This document shows, piece by piece, positions 6,780 to 13,028 of a DNA stretch of 14,104 bases; position 1 is the first letter of the stretch, and every line of letters begins with the position of its first letter. The stretch spans positions 1-14,104 of the forward strand of contig CAZGJL010000021.1 of NCBI GenBank assembly GCA_964526665.1, given 5' to 3'. Made by a program: the position numbers and the translations under genes. The notes beneath the pieces are model-generated. The model was not told the DNA's origin, searched no databases, and worked only from the letters and a program-made list of their open reading frames with translations. Source of the stretch: M50B91 sp964526665 (lineage in GTDB: Bacteria > Patescibacteriota > Gracilibacteria > UBA4473).

Positions 6780-7712
6780 TCAATACAACTTCGATACAGA
6801 TTGATGGTCTACGACATTTTTGATAACTTTTGCCAAAAGTGGTGCCACAGAAAGAGTTTTGAAGTTTTTCGGTGGGTTCTCTACAGGCAGCGTGTCGGTT
6901 GCAACAATCTCCTTGAAATTTGCCTTTGTGAGACGATTTCGTGCTGGCCCAGAGAAGATTGCGTGTGTTGTCGCCAAATACACCTCATCGCGTGCTCCCG
7001 CGGCAATAAGTGCTTCCTTAGCCCCGCACGGAGTCCCTCCCGTGTCGACCATGTCATCAATAATGATTGGCGTTTTCCCTTTCACATCTCCGATAACATG
7101 CGTCACTGCTGACACATTGTGTTCCGGGCGAGTTTTGTGCAAGATCACGAGTGGTACACCAAGCTCATCAGCGAATTTTTTCGCCTCCTTGGCTCCTCCG
7201 GCATCTGGCGCAACAACAACGGGATCTATTAATTTCTTCTTTGAAAAGTAATCCAAAAAGAGTTTTCGCGGATTGAGGTTGTCTACGGGACAGTCAAAGA
7301 ATCCTTGAATTTGGTCTGAATGTAAGTGCATAGTGATCACATGATCAGCTCCTGCCCGCGTGAGCATATTGGCCCACATTTTTGCTGAAATTCCTTCACG
7401 TGGTGCGTGAATTTTATCTTGTCGGGAATACGCAAAGTACGGCATTACGACATGTACATTTTCTGCAAAACTTCGTTTGGCAGCATCGATCATGAGAAGA
7501 AGCTCTACGAGGTCATTGTTCATGTGTCCCGTTCGTCCTGTTTGCACGAGAAACACATCTTGTCCCCGGAACGTTTCATCAAATTTCACATAAGTTTCCC
7601 CGCAGGCAAATTGCTTGATGGTCATTTTCCCGAGTGGAATTTTTAATTCATCACAAATTTGTTGAGCAAATGCTGGATGGCTGCTTCCGGAAAACATTTT
7701 GAAAGTTGTCAT
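6780..7712 (-). CDS. prs: Ribose-phosphate pyrophosphokinase (PRPP synthetase)
   Basis: Transfers pyrophosphate from ATP to ribose 5-phosphate, giving PRPP for nucleotide, histidine and tryptophan synthesis or salvage. With the start at 7712 the protein has 310 residues, the usual class I length. The N-terminal half begins FKMFSGSSHPAFAQQI, with the ATP-site strand PYFAYSRQDK (91-100) and MHLHSDQIQGFFDCPVDNL (128-146). The C-terminal half has the PRPP-binding loop IIIDDMVDTGGT (216-227). The open frame extends upstream to an ATG at 7829, but the extra 39 residues have no family match and overlap the glycosyltransferase. A minus-strand -10-like TTATAT (7725-7720) lies 7 nt before the 7712 ATG, so the mRNA may be leaderless. 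It diverges from the glycosyltransferase at 7774. Confidence 0.96.
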   Translation of the reverse strand: MTTFKMFSGSSHPAFAQQICDELKIPLGKMTIKQFACGETYVKFDETFRGQDVFLVQTGRTGHMNNDLVELLLMIDAAKRSFAENVHVVMPYFAYSRQDKIHAPREGISAKMWANMLTRAGADHVITMHLHSDQIQGFFDCPVDNLNPRKLFLDYFSKKKLIDPVVVAPDAGGAKEAKKFADELGVPLVILHKTRPEHNVSAVTHVIGDVKGKTPIIIDDMVDTGGTPCGAKEALIAAGARDEVYLATTHAIFSGPARNRLTKANFKEIVATDTLPVENPPKNFKTLSVAPLLAKVIKNVVDHQSVSKLY

Positions 7713-7719
7713 TGTCGCT

Positions 7720-7725
7720 ATATAA
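7720..7725 (-). promoter_or_regulatory. -10 candidate for leaderless prs
   Basis: Minus-strand TTATAT with exactly 7 nt between it and the prs ATG (7712). This places the predicted first transcribed base at or next to the start codon. No good -35 seen. Confidence 0.35.
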
Positions 7726-7760
7726 ATTCGTGGCGATTTTACCTCACGCTTTAAATTTTG

Positions 7761-7777
7761 TACACTGCCGAAGATGG
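7761..7777 (+). promoter_or_regulatory. Leaderless start-site motif, glycosyltransferase
   Basis: TACACT (7761-7766) is followed by GCCGAAG and ATGG. The -10-like box sits 7 nt from ATG (7774), the geometry expected if transcription begins at the start codon. Nearly identical to the sequence before tatD (9104-9120). Confidence 0.45.
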
Positions 7778-8547
7778 ATTTACCCGTACTTTCTCTTTTA
7801 ACCGTAAACTTTGGTTCGTTTGAGCGCATTGAGTCTCTTTGGCGGTCGATTCAAAAATTTCCACCAAGTGTCGAATGGGAATGGATTATTGTTGATAATC
7901 CTACAAAAAAAGGAGGCGACGGAGTTCGTTTGGATACATTTTTTGAAAAAGAAAAACGAGTGCACGTAATTCAGTTAGTAGAGAACTTGGGATATGGAGG
8001 AGGAAACGCGGAGGGATTTCGTTTTTGCCAAGGAGAAATTTTGGCAATATTAAATCCAGATATAGAGGTATCAGAGGGAACAATCGACACTCTTCTGTCC
8101 ACACTTAAGCAAGAAAAAAACGCAGGAATAGTTGTCCCTGTTTTGAAAACACGAGAGGGCGAAATACTAGAAAATTGTCGAAAATTTCCTTCTTTATGGG
8201 GGCTTACAACACGACGATTATTTGGTTCTCAGATATTAAAAAAAGCACAAAAAGAGGATATTCGCGAGACAGAATGGGCACAGGGAAGTTTTTGGGTTTT
8301 GAAACGAGACACGTTTGAAAAATTAAAGGGATTTGATCCGCGATTTTTTCTTTTTCTAGAAGATACTGATTTTTGTCGTCGAGTTTGGAAAAAAGGATTT
8401 CGCGTATTACAGATTCGAGCTGCTGTTGCGATACATTCACCCAATAGGCTTTCTGGAGGAAATATTTTCAATGCCCTTTGTCGAAAGACATTTTGGATTC
8501 ACCTCGAGAGTGTCGTGAAATATTTTTGGAAGTGGAAAGGGGTATAA
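7774..8547 (+). CDS. Family 2 glycosyltransferase (GT-A, rhamnosyltransferase-like)
   Basis: Transfers a sugar from a nucleotide-sugar donor, probably onto a cell-surface polysaccharide; donor and acceptor cannot be read from the sequence. The 257-residue protein has the GT2 features in order: VLSLLTVNFGS (5-15), IIVDN (38-42), NLGYGGGNAEGF (71-82) and NPDIEV (94-99) in the place of the DxD metal site. WAQGSFWVLKRDTFEKLKGFD (168-188), with the acceptor-side FLFLEDTDFCRRV (192-204) and His221, completes the fold. This motif set resembles WbbL/RfbF-type enzymes. No transmembrane segment is evident, so it probably acts at the inner face of the membrane. It stands alone, which is unusual for a cell-wall glycan gene. 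No Shine-Dalgarno precedes the start. Confidence 0.9.
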   Translation: MDLPVLSLLTVNFGSFERIESLWRSIQKFPPSVEWEWIIVDNPTKKGGDGVRLDTFFEKEKRVHVIQLVENLGYGGGNAEGFRFCQGEILAILNPDIEVSEGTIDTLLSTLKQEKNAGIVVPVLKTREGEILENCRKFPSLWGLTTRRLFGSQILKKAQKEDIRETEWAQGSFWVLKRDTFEKLKGFDPRFFLFLEDTDFCRRVWKKGFRVLQIRAAVAIHSPNRLSGGNIFNALCRKTFWIHLESVVKYFWKWKGV

Positions 8548-8638
8548 CAAACTACAATTTTCAAACTACAAACTACAAACTACAAACTGCAAATTAAGAA
8601 TTCCAAATTTGTAGACTGAAGATTGTAGATTGAAGTTT
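8548..8638. repeat. Seven-base-period inverted repeat between convergent genes
   Basis: The left half (8548-8596) is seven 7-bp units: CAAACTA, CAATTTT, CAAACTA three times, CAAACTG and CAAATTA. The right half (8608-8635) has the 7-bp units TTTGTAG, ACTGAAG, ATTGTAG and ATTGAAG. The 21 bases at 8552-8572 match the reverse complement of 8608-8628 at 18 positions, so the region can form a long imperfect hairpin. A related copy lies after secY (12181-12214). It may end transcription from both sides or be a dispersed element. Confidence 0.75.
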
Positions 8639-8643
8639 AATTT

Positions 8644-9087
8644 CTATTCTCCAGTAGTATCAGGTGGAATCCAATCGGGATCACAAATACGTTGAAAGCT
8701 TCCTCTTACGATAGCTGAATATTGGCATTTCCATCCATCAAGACAGACACAACAACGATTACTTACGTCCACAGAAGGAAGATATTCTCCAATAATTGAA
8801 TTATTATAATTACAAAAATCTTTTGAAATAGGAGATTCTATTTTCTCGGTAGAACTTCCGTGTGGTTCCATGGTTCGCCAAAGAAGTCGGTCCGTTCGTT
8901 TGTATCGTTGTGAAAATCGGTATTGATATGGGGATTTAACAATTCTCCATCGAGAACGAGAGTAGCGCTGCGTATTTGTTTTTTCTGCACGTTGAAAAGA
9001 ATACGTAGGTCGGTAGCGTCGCCAGGCAGCGTCAACTGCAGGAATGAGTATTACGCTTATTAAGATGGCAATAAAAAATTTTCGCAT
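8644..9087 (-). CDS. Secreted protein with six cysteines, unknown function
   Basis: From the ATG at 9087 the protein has 147 residues. A clear signal peptide comes first, MRKFFIAILISVILIP then AVDA, with cleavage expected after residue 20. A basic, tyrosine- and arginine-rich stretch follows (21-75), then a C-terminal part with cysteines at 92, 112, 113, 115, 121 and 135. Six cysteines in an exported protein suggest disulfides or metal binding. I recognise no family. Upstream in-frame ATGs at 9090, 9096 and 9186 exist. I prefer 9087 because it gives the cleanest signal peptide and has GGAG just upstream; 9186 would overlap tatD. It faces the glycosyltransferase across the 8548-8638 repeat and diverges from tatD. 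Confidence 0.7.
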   Translation of the reverse strand: MRKFFIAILISVILIPAVDAAWRRYRPTYSFQRAEKTNTQRYSRSRWRIVKSPYQYRFSQRYKRTDRLLWRTMEPHGSSTEKIESPISKDFCNYNNSIIGEYLPSVDVSNRCCVCLDGWKCQYSAIVRGSFQRICDPDWIPPDTTGE

Positions 9088-9103
9088 CATCTCCATTTTT
9101 GCG

Positions 9104-9120
9104 TACACTGCGCAAGATGG
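9104..9120 (+). promoter_or_regulatory. Leaderless start-site motif, tatD
   Basis: TACACT (9104-9109), GCGCAAG, ATGG. The -10-like box is 7 nt from the tatD ATG at 9117, as before the glycosyltransferase. The best -35 (TTCGCA, 9081-9086, 17-bp spacer) is weak and lies inside the divergent gene. Confidence 0.45.
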
Positions 9121-9974
9121 CAAATTTCCCAATAATTGACACGCACACACATGGATATTTCTCGGGATGGGAAGATCCCGAAGCAATGTTTGAGCGTGCG
9201 AGAGAAGCAGGAGTTATAGCTCAAATCCAGATTGGATGTGACGAGCGAGCGAGTCATGCAGCGATTTCTCTAGCCAAAAAAAATGAAGATTTTTATGCAA
9301 CAGTCGGACTCCATCCAACAGATGTAAAACTTCTTGGGAATCCCCATCCAGAGCACAGAATTCCCGGGAGTACGTATGAAGCGACTGCAAAAACGGCAGA
9401 TGGACTCTTTACCCTCTTTGATCGATGGATTATTGAAAATCCGGGGAAAGTAGTAGGGATTGGAGAATGTGGATTTGATTGGTATCACGATCCACGAGAG
9501 GCGGCTTTTGATTCACAAACAGACATTTTTCTTCGACATGTAGCGCTCGCAAAAAAACACGATTTGCCCCTTATTATTCATACACGAAACGCAACAGAGG
9601 ACGTGATTTCTTTTTTTAAAGAGCATATTCTCGGGACAGGCGTTCGCGGAGTAGTTCATTGTTTTTCAGAAGATTTAGAGTCAGCGAAATTTTTCACAGA
9701 AGAGGCGGGATTTCTCCTTGGAATTGGCGGAATTGTGACGTACAAAAAATCAGATATTTTGCGTGACGTAGTTCGCGAAATTCCTATTGAAATGTTAATT
9801 ACAGAAACAGACGCACCTTTTCTTCCTCCACAGGAATTCCGTAAAAAGAATTCTACGAATGAACCAGTAGCCTTGGTTGAAGTAGTGCAGAAGATTGCAG
9901 AAGTTCGAGGAGAAGAGATTGAATCCGTAGCAGAGCAGTTGATAGCGAATGCTCGGAATTTATTTCGAATTTGA
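9117..9974 (+). CDS. tatD: TatD-family metal-dependent hydrolase (3'-5' DNase type)
   Basis: Amidohydrolase-fold metalloenzyme; characterised TatD proteins are Mg-dependent 3'-5' exonucleases acting in DNA repair and nucleic-acid turnover. The 285-residue protein shows the metal ligands: DTHTH (8-12, ligands His10 and His12), Glu117 in GIGECGFDWY, His155 in IIHTR, His181 in VVHCFSE and Asp232 in TETDAPFL. The region 73-98 is longer than in many relatives. An upstream in-frame ATG (9099) adds six residues, but 9117 starts just before the conserved IIDTH and fits the leaderless motif. The stop at 9972 overlaps the -35 of the next gene. The family is certain; the precise substrate is not. Confidence 0.94.
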   Translation: MANFPIIDTHTHGYFSGWEDPEAMFERAREAGVIAQIQIGCDERASHAAISLAKKNEDFYATVGLHPTDVKLLGNPHPEHRIPGSTYEATAKTADGLFTLFDRWIIENPGKVVGIGECGFDWYHDPREAAFDSQTDIFLRHVALAKKHDLPLIIHTRNATEDVISFFKEHILGTGVRGVVHCFSEDLESAKFFTEEAGFLLGIGGIVTYKKSDILRDVVREIPIEMLITETDAPFLPPQEFRKKNSTNEPVALVEVVQKIAEVRGEEIESVAEQLIANARNLFRI

Positions 9975-10000
9975 CTTTATAAGCGTGTGTAACAGATAAT
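9971..10000 (+). promoter_or_regulatory. Promoter for a leaderless lipoprotein gene
   Basis: TTGACT (9971-9976), 18 bp, GATAAT (9995-10000), with the ATG at 10007 only 6 nt after the -10. Both hexamers are good, making this the best-supported leaderless start in the window. The -35 overlaps the tatD stop codon. Confidence 0.6.
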
Positions 10001-10006
10001 GGTCGC

Positions 10007-10744
10007 ATGTTTACAATACAAACAGCTTTCAGGGGAGTAAAAATACTCTCAATATTTTGCTTTCTTCTGTTTTTGACAGGATGTGTGGAAATAACTCAGA
10101 AGATGACAATTCTTGAGAACGGAACAATGAAAATAGAAGTAGTGAAAGATATGACTCAACTGAACGCACAAGAGGCGACAGAAGGACTAGAAGCAGCAAC
10201 CGAAGCTGAGATTTGTGAAGAAGCGAGTATTAAGGAAAAATTTGCAATAGAAACAGAAGAATGTGAAGTAAGTGAAGACAAAAATATTGTTTCAGTGCGG
10301 GGAGAAAAGGCGCTAATAAATGAAGAATTTCAATCAGAAAATGGATATTTTCGTTTTTATTATACAGAAGAGAAGGATGAGACAATGACCGTCGAAGGAA
10401 TAAACATGATTCAGTCGGCAGGAGTGAGTATGTTAATAAATATTGAAATGCCAGGGAGGGCTATTGCGACAAATGCAGGAGGATTTGTTGGAAATTTAGT
10501 ACGAATAGACTTGTTACAAGAAGCAGTAAAGAATGTAGATAAGGAGTTAGAGTTTATTGTTATATCAAAATTAGAATCAGCTATAGGAGAAAGTCCTTGG
10601 GAAATTACAGATGAATTTATTACACAGGAGGCGTTAGAAACGAAGGCGGCAACAACGCCAGTTCACAGCACAGCAGATCTTCCGGGAACAGGAAGCATAG
10701 GAGCGTTTTCCGCTATTTGGACGTGGATAAAGGCATTGTTTTGA
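10007..10744 (+). CDS. Predicted lipoprotein, LppM/DUF3153-like, with C-terminal LPGTG
   Basis: A 245-residue exported protein. A signal sequence ends in the lipobox LTGC with acylated Cys26. The mature part begins CVEITQKMTILENGTMKIEV, a pattern typical of LppM/DUF3153-type lipoproteins. IEMPGRAIATNAGGFVGNLV later fits the conserved second half of that domain. The body is acidic (many Glu), with cysteines at 69 and 87 within the exported part. Near the end LPGTG (225-229) is followed by 16 mostly hydrophobic residues (SIGAFSAIWTWIKALF) but no basic tail, so it is at best an atypical sortase signal. No Shine-Dalgarno; the transcript is predicted to be leaderless. Lipoprotein export is well supported, the domain name is tentative and the function unknown. 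Confidence 0.82.
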   Translation: MFTIQTAFRGVKILSIFCFLLFLTGCVEITQKMTILENGTMKIEVVKDMTQLNAQEATEGLEAATEAEICEEASIKEKFAIETEECEVSEDKNIVSVRGEKALINEEFQSENGYFRFYYTEEKDETMTVEGINMIQSAGVSMLINIEMPGRAIATNAGGFVGNLVRIDLLQEAVKNVDKELEFIVISKLESAIGESPWEITDEFITQEALETKAATTPVHSTADLPGTGSIGAFSAIWTWIKALF

Positions 10745-10828
10745 GAGAAATGAAATTTTCCTGAAGGCCTTATTGCTTCGTGAGAAGTTATAAGTACGAA
10801 AAGGACAGAGATAAAAAGAACAAAAAAC

Positions 10829-10856
10829 TTGCCAAATGTGAAAAAAACCGTAGATT
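10829..10856 (+). promoter_or_regulatory. Predicted secY promoter
   Basis: TTGCCA (10829-10834), 16 bp, TAGATT (10851-10856). The predicted start near 10863 leaves a leader of about 16 nt before the ATG at 10879. It lies in the 134-bp gap after the lipoprotein gene, which contains no other gene. Confidence 0.5.
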
Positions 10857-10878
10857 TCACTCGATTTTATTCATAAAA

Positions 10879-12180
10879 ATGGAAAAATTATTTTCAGTAC
10901 TCAAACAGATTTGGGCAACACCAAAATTGCGACAACAAATCTTATTTACCATCTTTGCTCTTGTGCTCTTCAGATTGGCAGCACATGTGACTATTCCAGG
11001 AGCAGATGTGGAAAAAATTAAATTTATTCTTGATCAACAAGGAGGAGCGGGATCAATGTTGAGCGTGTTTTCAATGTTGACAGGAGGAGCTATGGAAAAC
11101 TTTTCCGTAGTGTTAATGGGGCTTACGCCATTCATTAATGCTTCCATTATTATGCAATTGTTAGGAGTGATTGTTCCGTCTCTTGAGGAATTAAAAAAAG
11201 AAGGAGAAGTGGGGCAAAAGAAAATCAATCAGTATACACGTCTTTTGACGGTACCACTCGCTTTTGTGCAGAGTTACGGAATGATGTTGCTTATCAATCG
11301 GTTTAGCCCAGGAGGAGCAATTGTTGATACCGGAGACATGAGCATAATGCTTCCAATGATGCTTACGGTTACAGCAGGAACAGTTTTCTTGATGTGGTTG
11401 GGAGAACTTATTTCAGAAAAAGGTCTGGGGAACGGAATTTCTATTCTGATTTTCGCGGGAATTGTAGCGACGGTTCCAACACAAATTGCAGGAGCCATGC
11501 AGGCAGCAGAACTTCCCGTTATTATTGGGCTCGTATTAGCTACGATTGCATTGGCGGTGTTTATCGTATACGTATCAGAAGCGGATCGCCGGGTACCAGT
11601 GGTATATGCCACTCGTCGCGGTGGTGCACAGCAGCGGTCGTTTCTTCCAATGAAAGTGAATCAGGCGGGAATGATTCCGATTATCTTTGCTGTATCATTG
11701 GTTTCAATGCCTTCAATTTTGGCACAGTTTTTCACAAAATCTACTACACCATTCTTGGTACAAGTTGGAGAATTTTTTCTCAAATACTTTAACCCAGGAG
11801 CTCCATCAACATGGTATAACCTGTTTTATGGATTGCTTATTTTTGGATTCACTTTCTTTTATGTTTCAATTACATTTGAGCCAAAGAAAGTATCGGAGAA
11901 TATTCAAAAACGTGGAGGATATATTCCTGGATATCGTCCAGGACCAGAGACAACGAATTTCCTAGACCAAGTAAGTTCACGATTGGCTTTCTGGGGAGCA
12001 ACATTCTTAGCGGTAGTAGCTATTGTTCCAATGATTTTTCAGAAATGGATGACCGGAGGAGCTGGATCAGTTTCACTCTTTATTTCAGGAGCAGGAATGA
12101 TTATTGTAGTGGGAGTTGTTTTAGATATTATCCGTCGTATTAATGCACAATTAGTGATGCATGATTACGACAAGATCTAG
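10879..12180 (+). CDS. secY: Preprotein translocase subunit SecY
   Basis: Central channel of the Sec translocon, moving unfolded proteins across, or into, the cytoplasmic membrane with SecE and SecA. With the ATG at 10879 it has 433 residues and the usual ten-helix plan. The N-terminus is MEKLFSVLKQIWATPKLRQ, followed by the first helix and plug (about 20-60). Further signatures are GLTPFINASIIMQLL, GLGNGISILIFAGIVA, the cytosolic loop ADRRVPVVYATRRGG, and the C5 region NIQKRGGYIPGYRPGPETTNFLD. The open frame begins earlier, at a GTG (10780), but the 33 extra residues are lysine-rich, lack similarity to SecY and overlap the predicted promoter. The gene is not between rplO and adk as in the spc operon. 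It is followed by an M24 peptidase and dprA. Confidence 0.97.
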   Translation: MEKLFSVLKQIWATPKLRQQILFTIFALVLFRLAAHVTIPGADVEKIKFILDQQGGAGSMLSVFSMLTGGAMENFSVVLMGLTPFINASIIMQLLGVIVPSLEELKKEGEVGQKKINQYTRLLTVPLAFVQSYGMMLLINRFSPGGAIVDTGDMSIMLPMMLTVTAGTVFLMWLGELISEKGLGNGISILIFAGIVATVPTQIAGAMQAAELPVIIGLVLATIALAVFIVYVSEADRRVPVVYATRRGGAQQRSFLPMKVNQAGMIPIIFAVSLVSMPSILAQFFTKSTTPFLVQVGEFFLKYFNPGAPSTWYNLFYGLLIFGFTFFYVSITFEPKKVSENIQKRGGYIPGYRPGPETTNFLDQVSSRLAFWGATFLAVVAIVPMIFQKWMTGGAGSVSLFISGAGMIIVVGVVLDIIRRINAQLVMHDYDKI

Positions 12181-12214
12181 TTCAGTCTACAATTTTCAAA
12201 TTACAAATTTCAAA
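12181..12214 (+). repeat. Second copy of the CTACAA-type repeat
   Basis: TTCAGTCTACAATTTTCAAA (12181-12200), continued by TTACAAATTTCAAA, starts at the base after the secY stop. Bases 12181-12192 equal the reverse complement of 8609-8620, and CTACAATTTTCAAA also occurs at 8552-8565. It is therefore related to the repeat after the glycosyltransferase. Confidence 0.6.
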
Positions 12215-12215
12215 G

Positions 12216-12247
12216 AAGGAGGTGTCGTCAAATGACGAGACTTCCTT
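12216..12247 (+). terminator. Long hairpin after secY, possible terminator
   Basis: AAGGAGGTGTCGTCA (12216-12230) and TGACGAGACTTCCTT (12233-12247) pair with one mismatch and one G-T. The apical loop is short and only a brief T/A tract follows, so termination strength is unclear. The left arm contains the Shine-Dalgarno-like AAGGAGGTG, locked in the stem and 100 nt from the next ATG. Confidence 0.55.
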
Positions 12248-12310
12248 TTAAAAACATACAAATATGAATATTTGCTGAAAAGAAGTCCTTTTCTTTTTTA
12301 GAACGTTTGG

Positions 12311-12327
12311 TAGCCTGCACACGATGG
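12311..12327 (+). promoter_or_regulatory. Start-site motif before the M24 peptidase
   Basis: TAGCCT (12311-12316), GCACACG, ATGG has the same 7-nt spacing and similar letters as the motifs before the glycosyltransferase and tatD. As a -10 it is poor (3 of 6) and there is no -35, so it is weaker evidence. Confidence 0.3.
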
Positions 12328-13028
12328 AAAAAATAAAAGCAATGAGGCAGGCAGTAAAACATGTGGATCATATTTTGCTTGAAAACCTTCCAACATGGAT
12401 TCGTGAAGGGAGAACAGAAAAACAGCTTTTTGATCAGCTTTGTGATGCCGTTTCTGCAGGAGGGAAATATGGTCTTTCGTTTGATCCCATTGTCGCATTT
12501 GGAGCAGGAGGAGCTGAACCACATCACGAACCAACAAACACAGCATTAGAGGCAGGAGATTCAATTTTGATAGACTGCGGAGCGATTGCAGATGGATGGT
12601 GTTCGGACTGTACACGAATGTTTTCATTAGGAATGCCCCATAAGAGATTTTTAAAGAAATTTTCACATCTTCTAAGCGTTCACATGCGGACCCTAGAAAG
12701 ATTTCAAGCAGGAGCTGAATGTTCAAAGTTAGACAATCAGGTTCGTGCAGACTTAGGAAAAGATGCCCAGTTTTTTATCCATACATTGGGACACGGAGTA
12801 GGAAAAGAAGTGCATATTGCACCACGTATCGGGAAAGATTCTCTTGAGACCTTGCAACCAGGAGACAGTGTGACATGTGAACCGGGACTCTATTTCCCCG
12901 GAGAATTTGGGATACGGATCGAAGATCAATTAGTAATTCAGGAAACAGGTGCTCCAGAAATTCTAACAACAACATCACGAGAATTAGCGATTATTGATGC
13001 CTGGGGGAAAGTTACATATAGAGCATAG
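12324..13028 (+). CDS. M24 family metallopeptidase, Xaa-Pro aminopeptidase-like, catalytic domain only
   Basis: A pita-bread-fold dinuclear metal peptidase. The 234 residues carry the five metal ligands: Asp84 (LIDCGA), Asp95 (CSDCTRM), His157 (GHGVG), Glu186 (CEPGLYFPGEFG) and Glu200 (RIEDQLV). His68 and His164 are candidate active-site histidines. GHGVGKEVHIAP and EPGLYFPGEFGIRIED are typical of aminopeptidase P/prolidase (M24B) rather than methionine aminopeptidase (M24A). The N-terminal creatinase-like domain of full-length PepP/PepQ is missing, leaving a compact enzyme. Likely role: cleaving the bond before proline in peptides; methionine removal cannot be excluded. It follows secY by 143 bp and touches dprA (TAG directly followed by ATG). 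Confidence 0.88.
   Translation: MEKIKAMRQAVKHVDHILLENLPTWIREGRTEKQLFDQLCDAVSAGGKYGLSFDPIVAFGAGGAEPHHEPTNTALEAGDSILIDCGAIADGWCSDCTRMFSLGMPHKRFLKKFSHLLSVHMRTLERFQAGAECSKLDNQVRADLGKDAQFFIHTLGHGVGKEVHIAPRIGKDSLETLQPGDSVTCEPGLYFPGEFGIRIEDQLVIQETGAPEILTTTSRELAIIDAWGKVTYRA

Noticed and set aside
7713..7829. N-terminal extension of PRPP synthetase
   Set aside because: It would overlap the divergent glycosyltransferase start and add residues with no family match; from 7712 the protein has the standard 310 residues.
8548..8638. CRISPR or protein-coding repeat
   Set aside because: Units are 7 bp without spacers and lie outside any gene.
10780..10878. N-terminal extension of SecY from a GTG start
   Set aside because: The 33 lysine-rich residues do not resemble SecY, overlap the best promoter candidate, and the ATG at 10879 gives the normal length.
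12324..13028. Classical methionine aminopeptidase (map)
   Set aside because: GHGVG and EPGLYFPGEFGIRIED fit Xaa-Pro aminopeptidase/prolidase better, although the position after secY suggests map.
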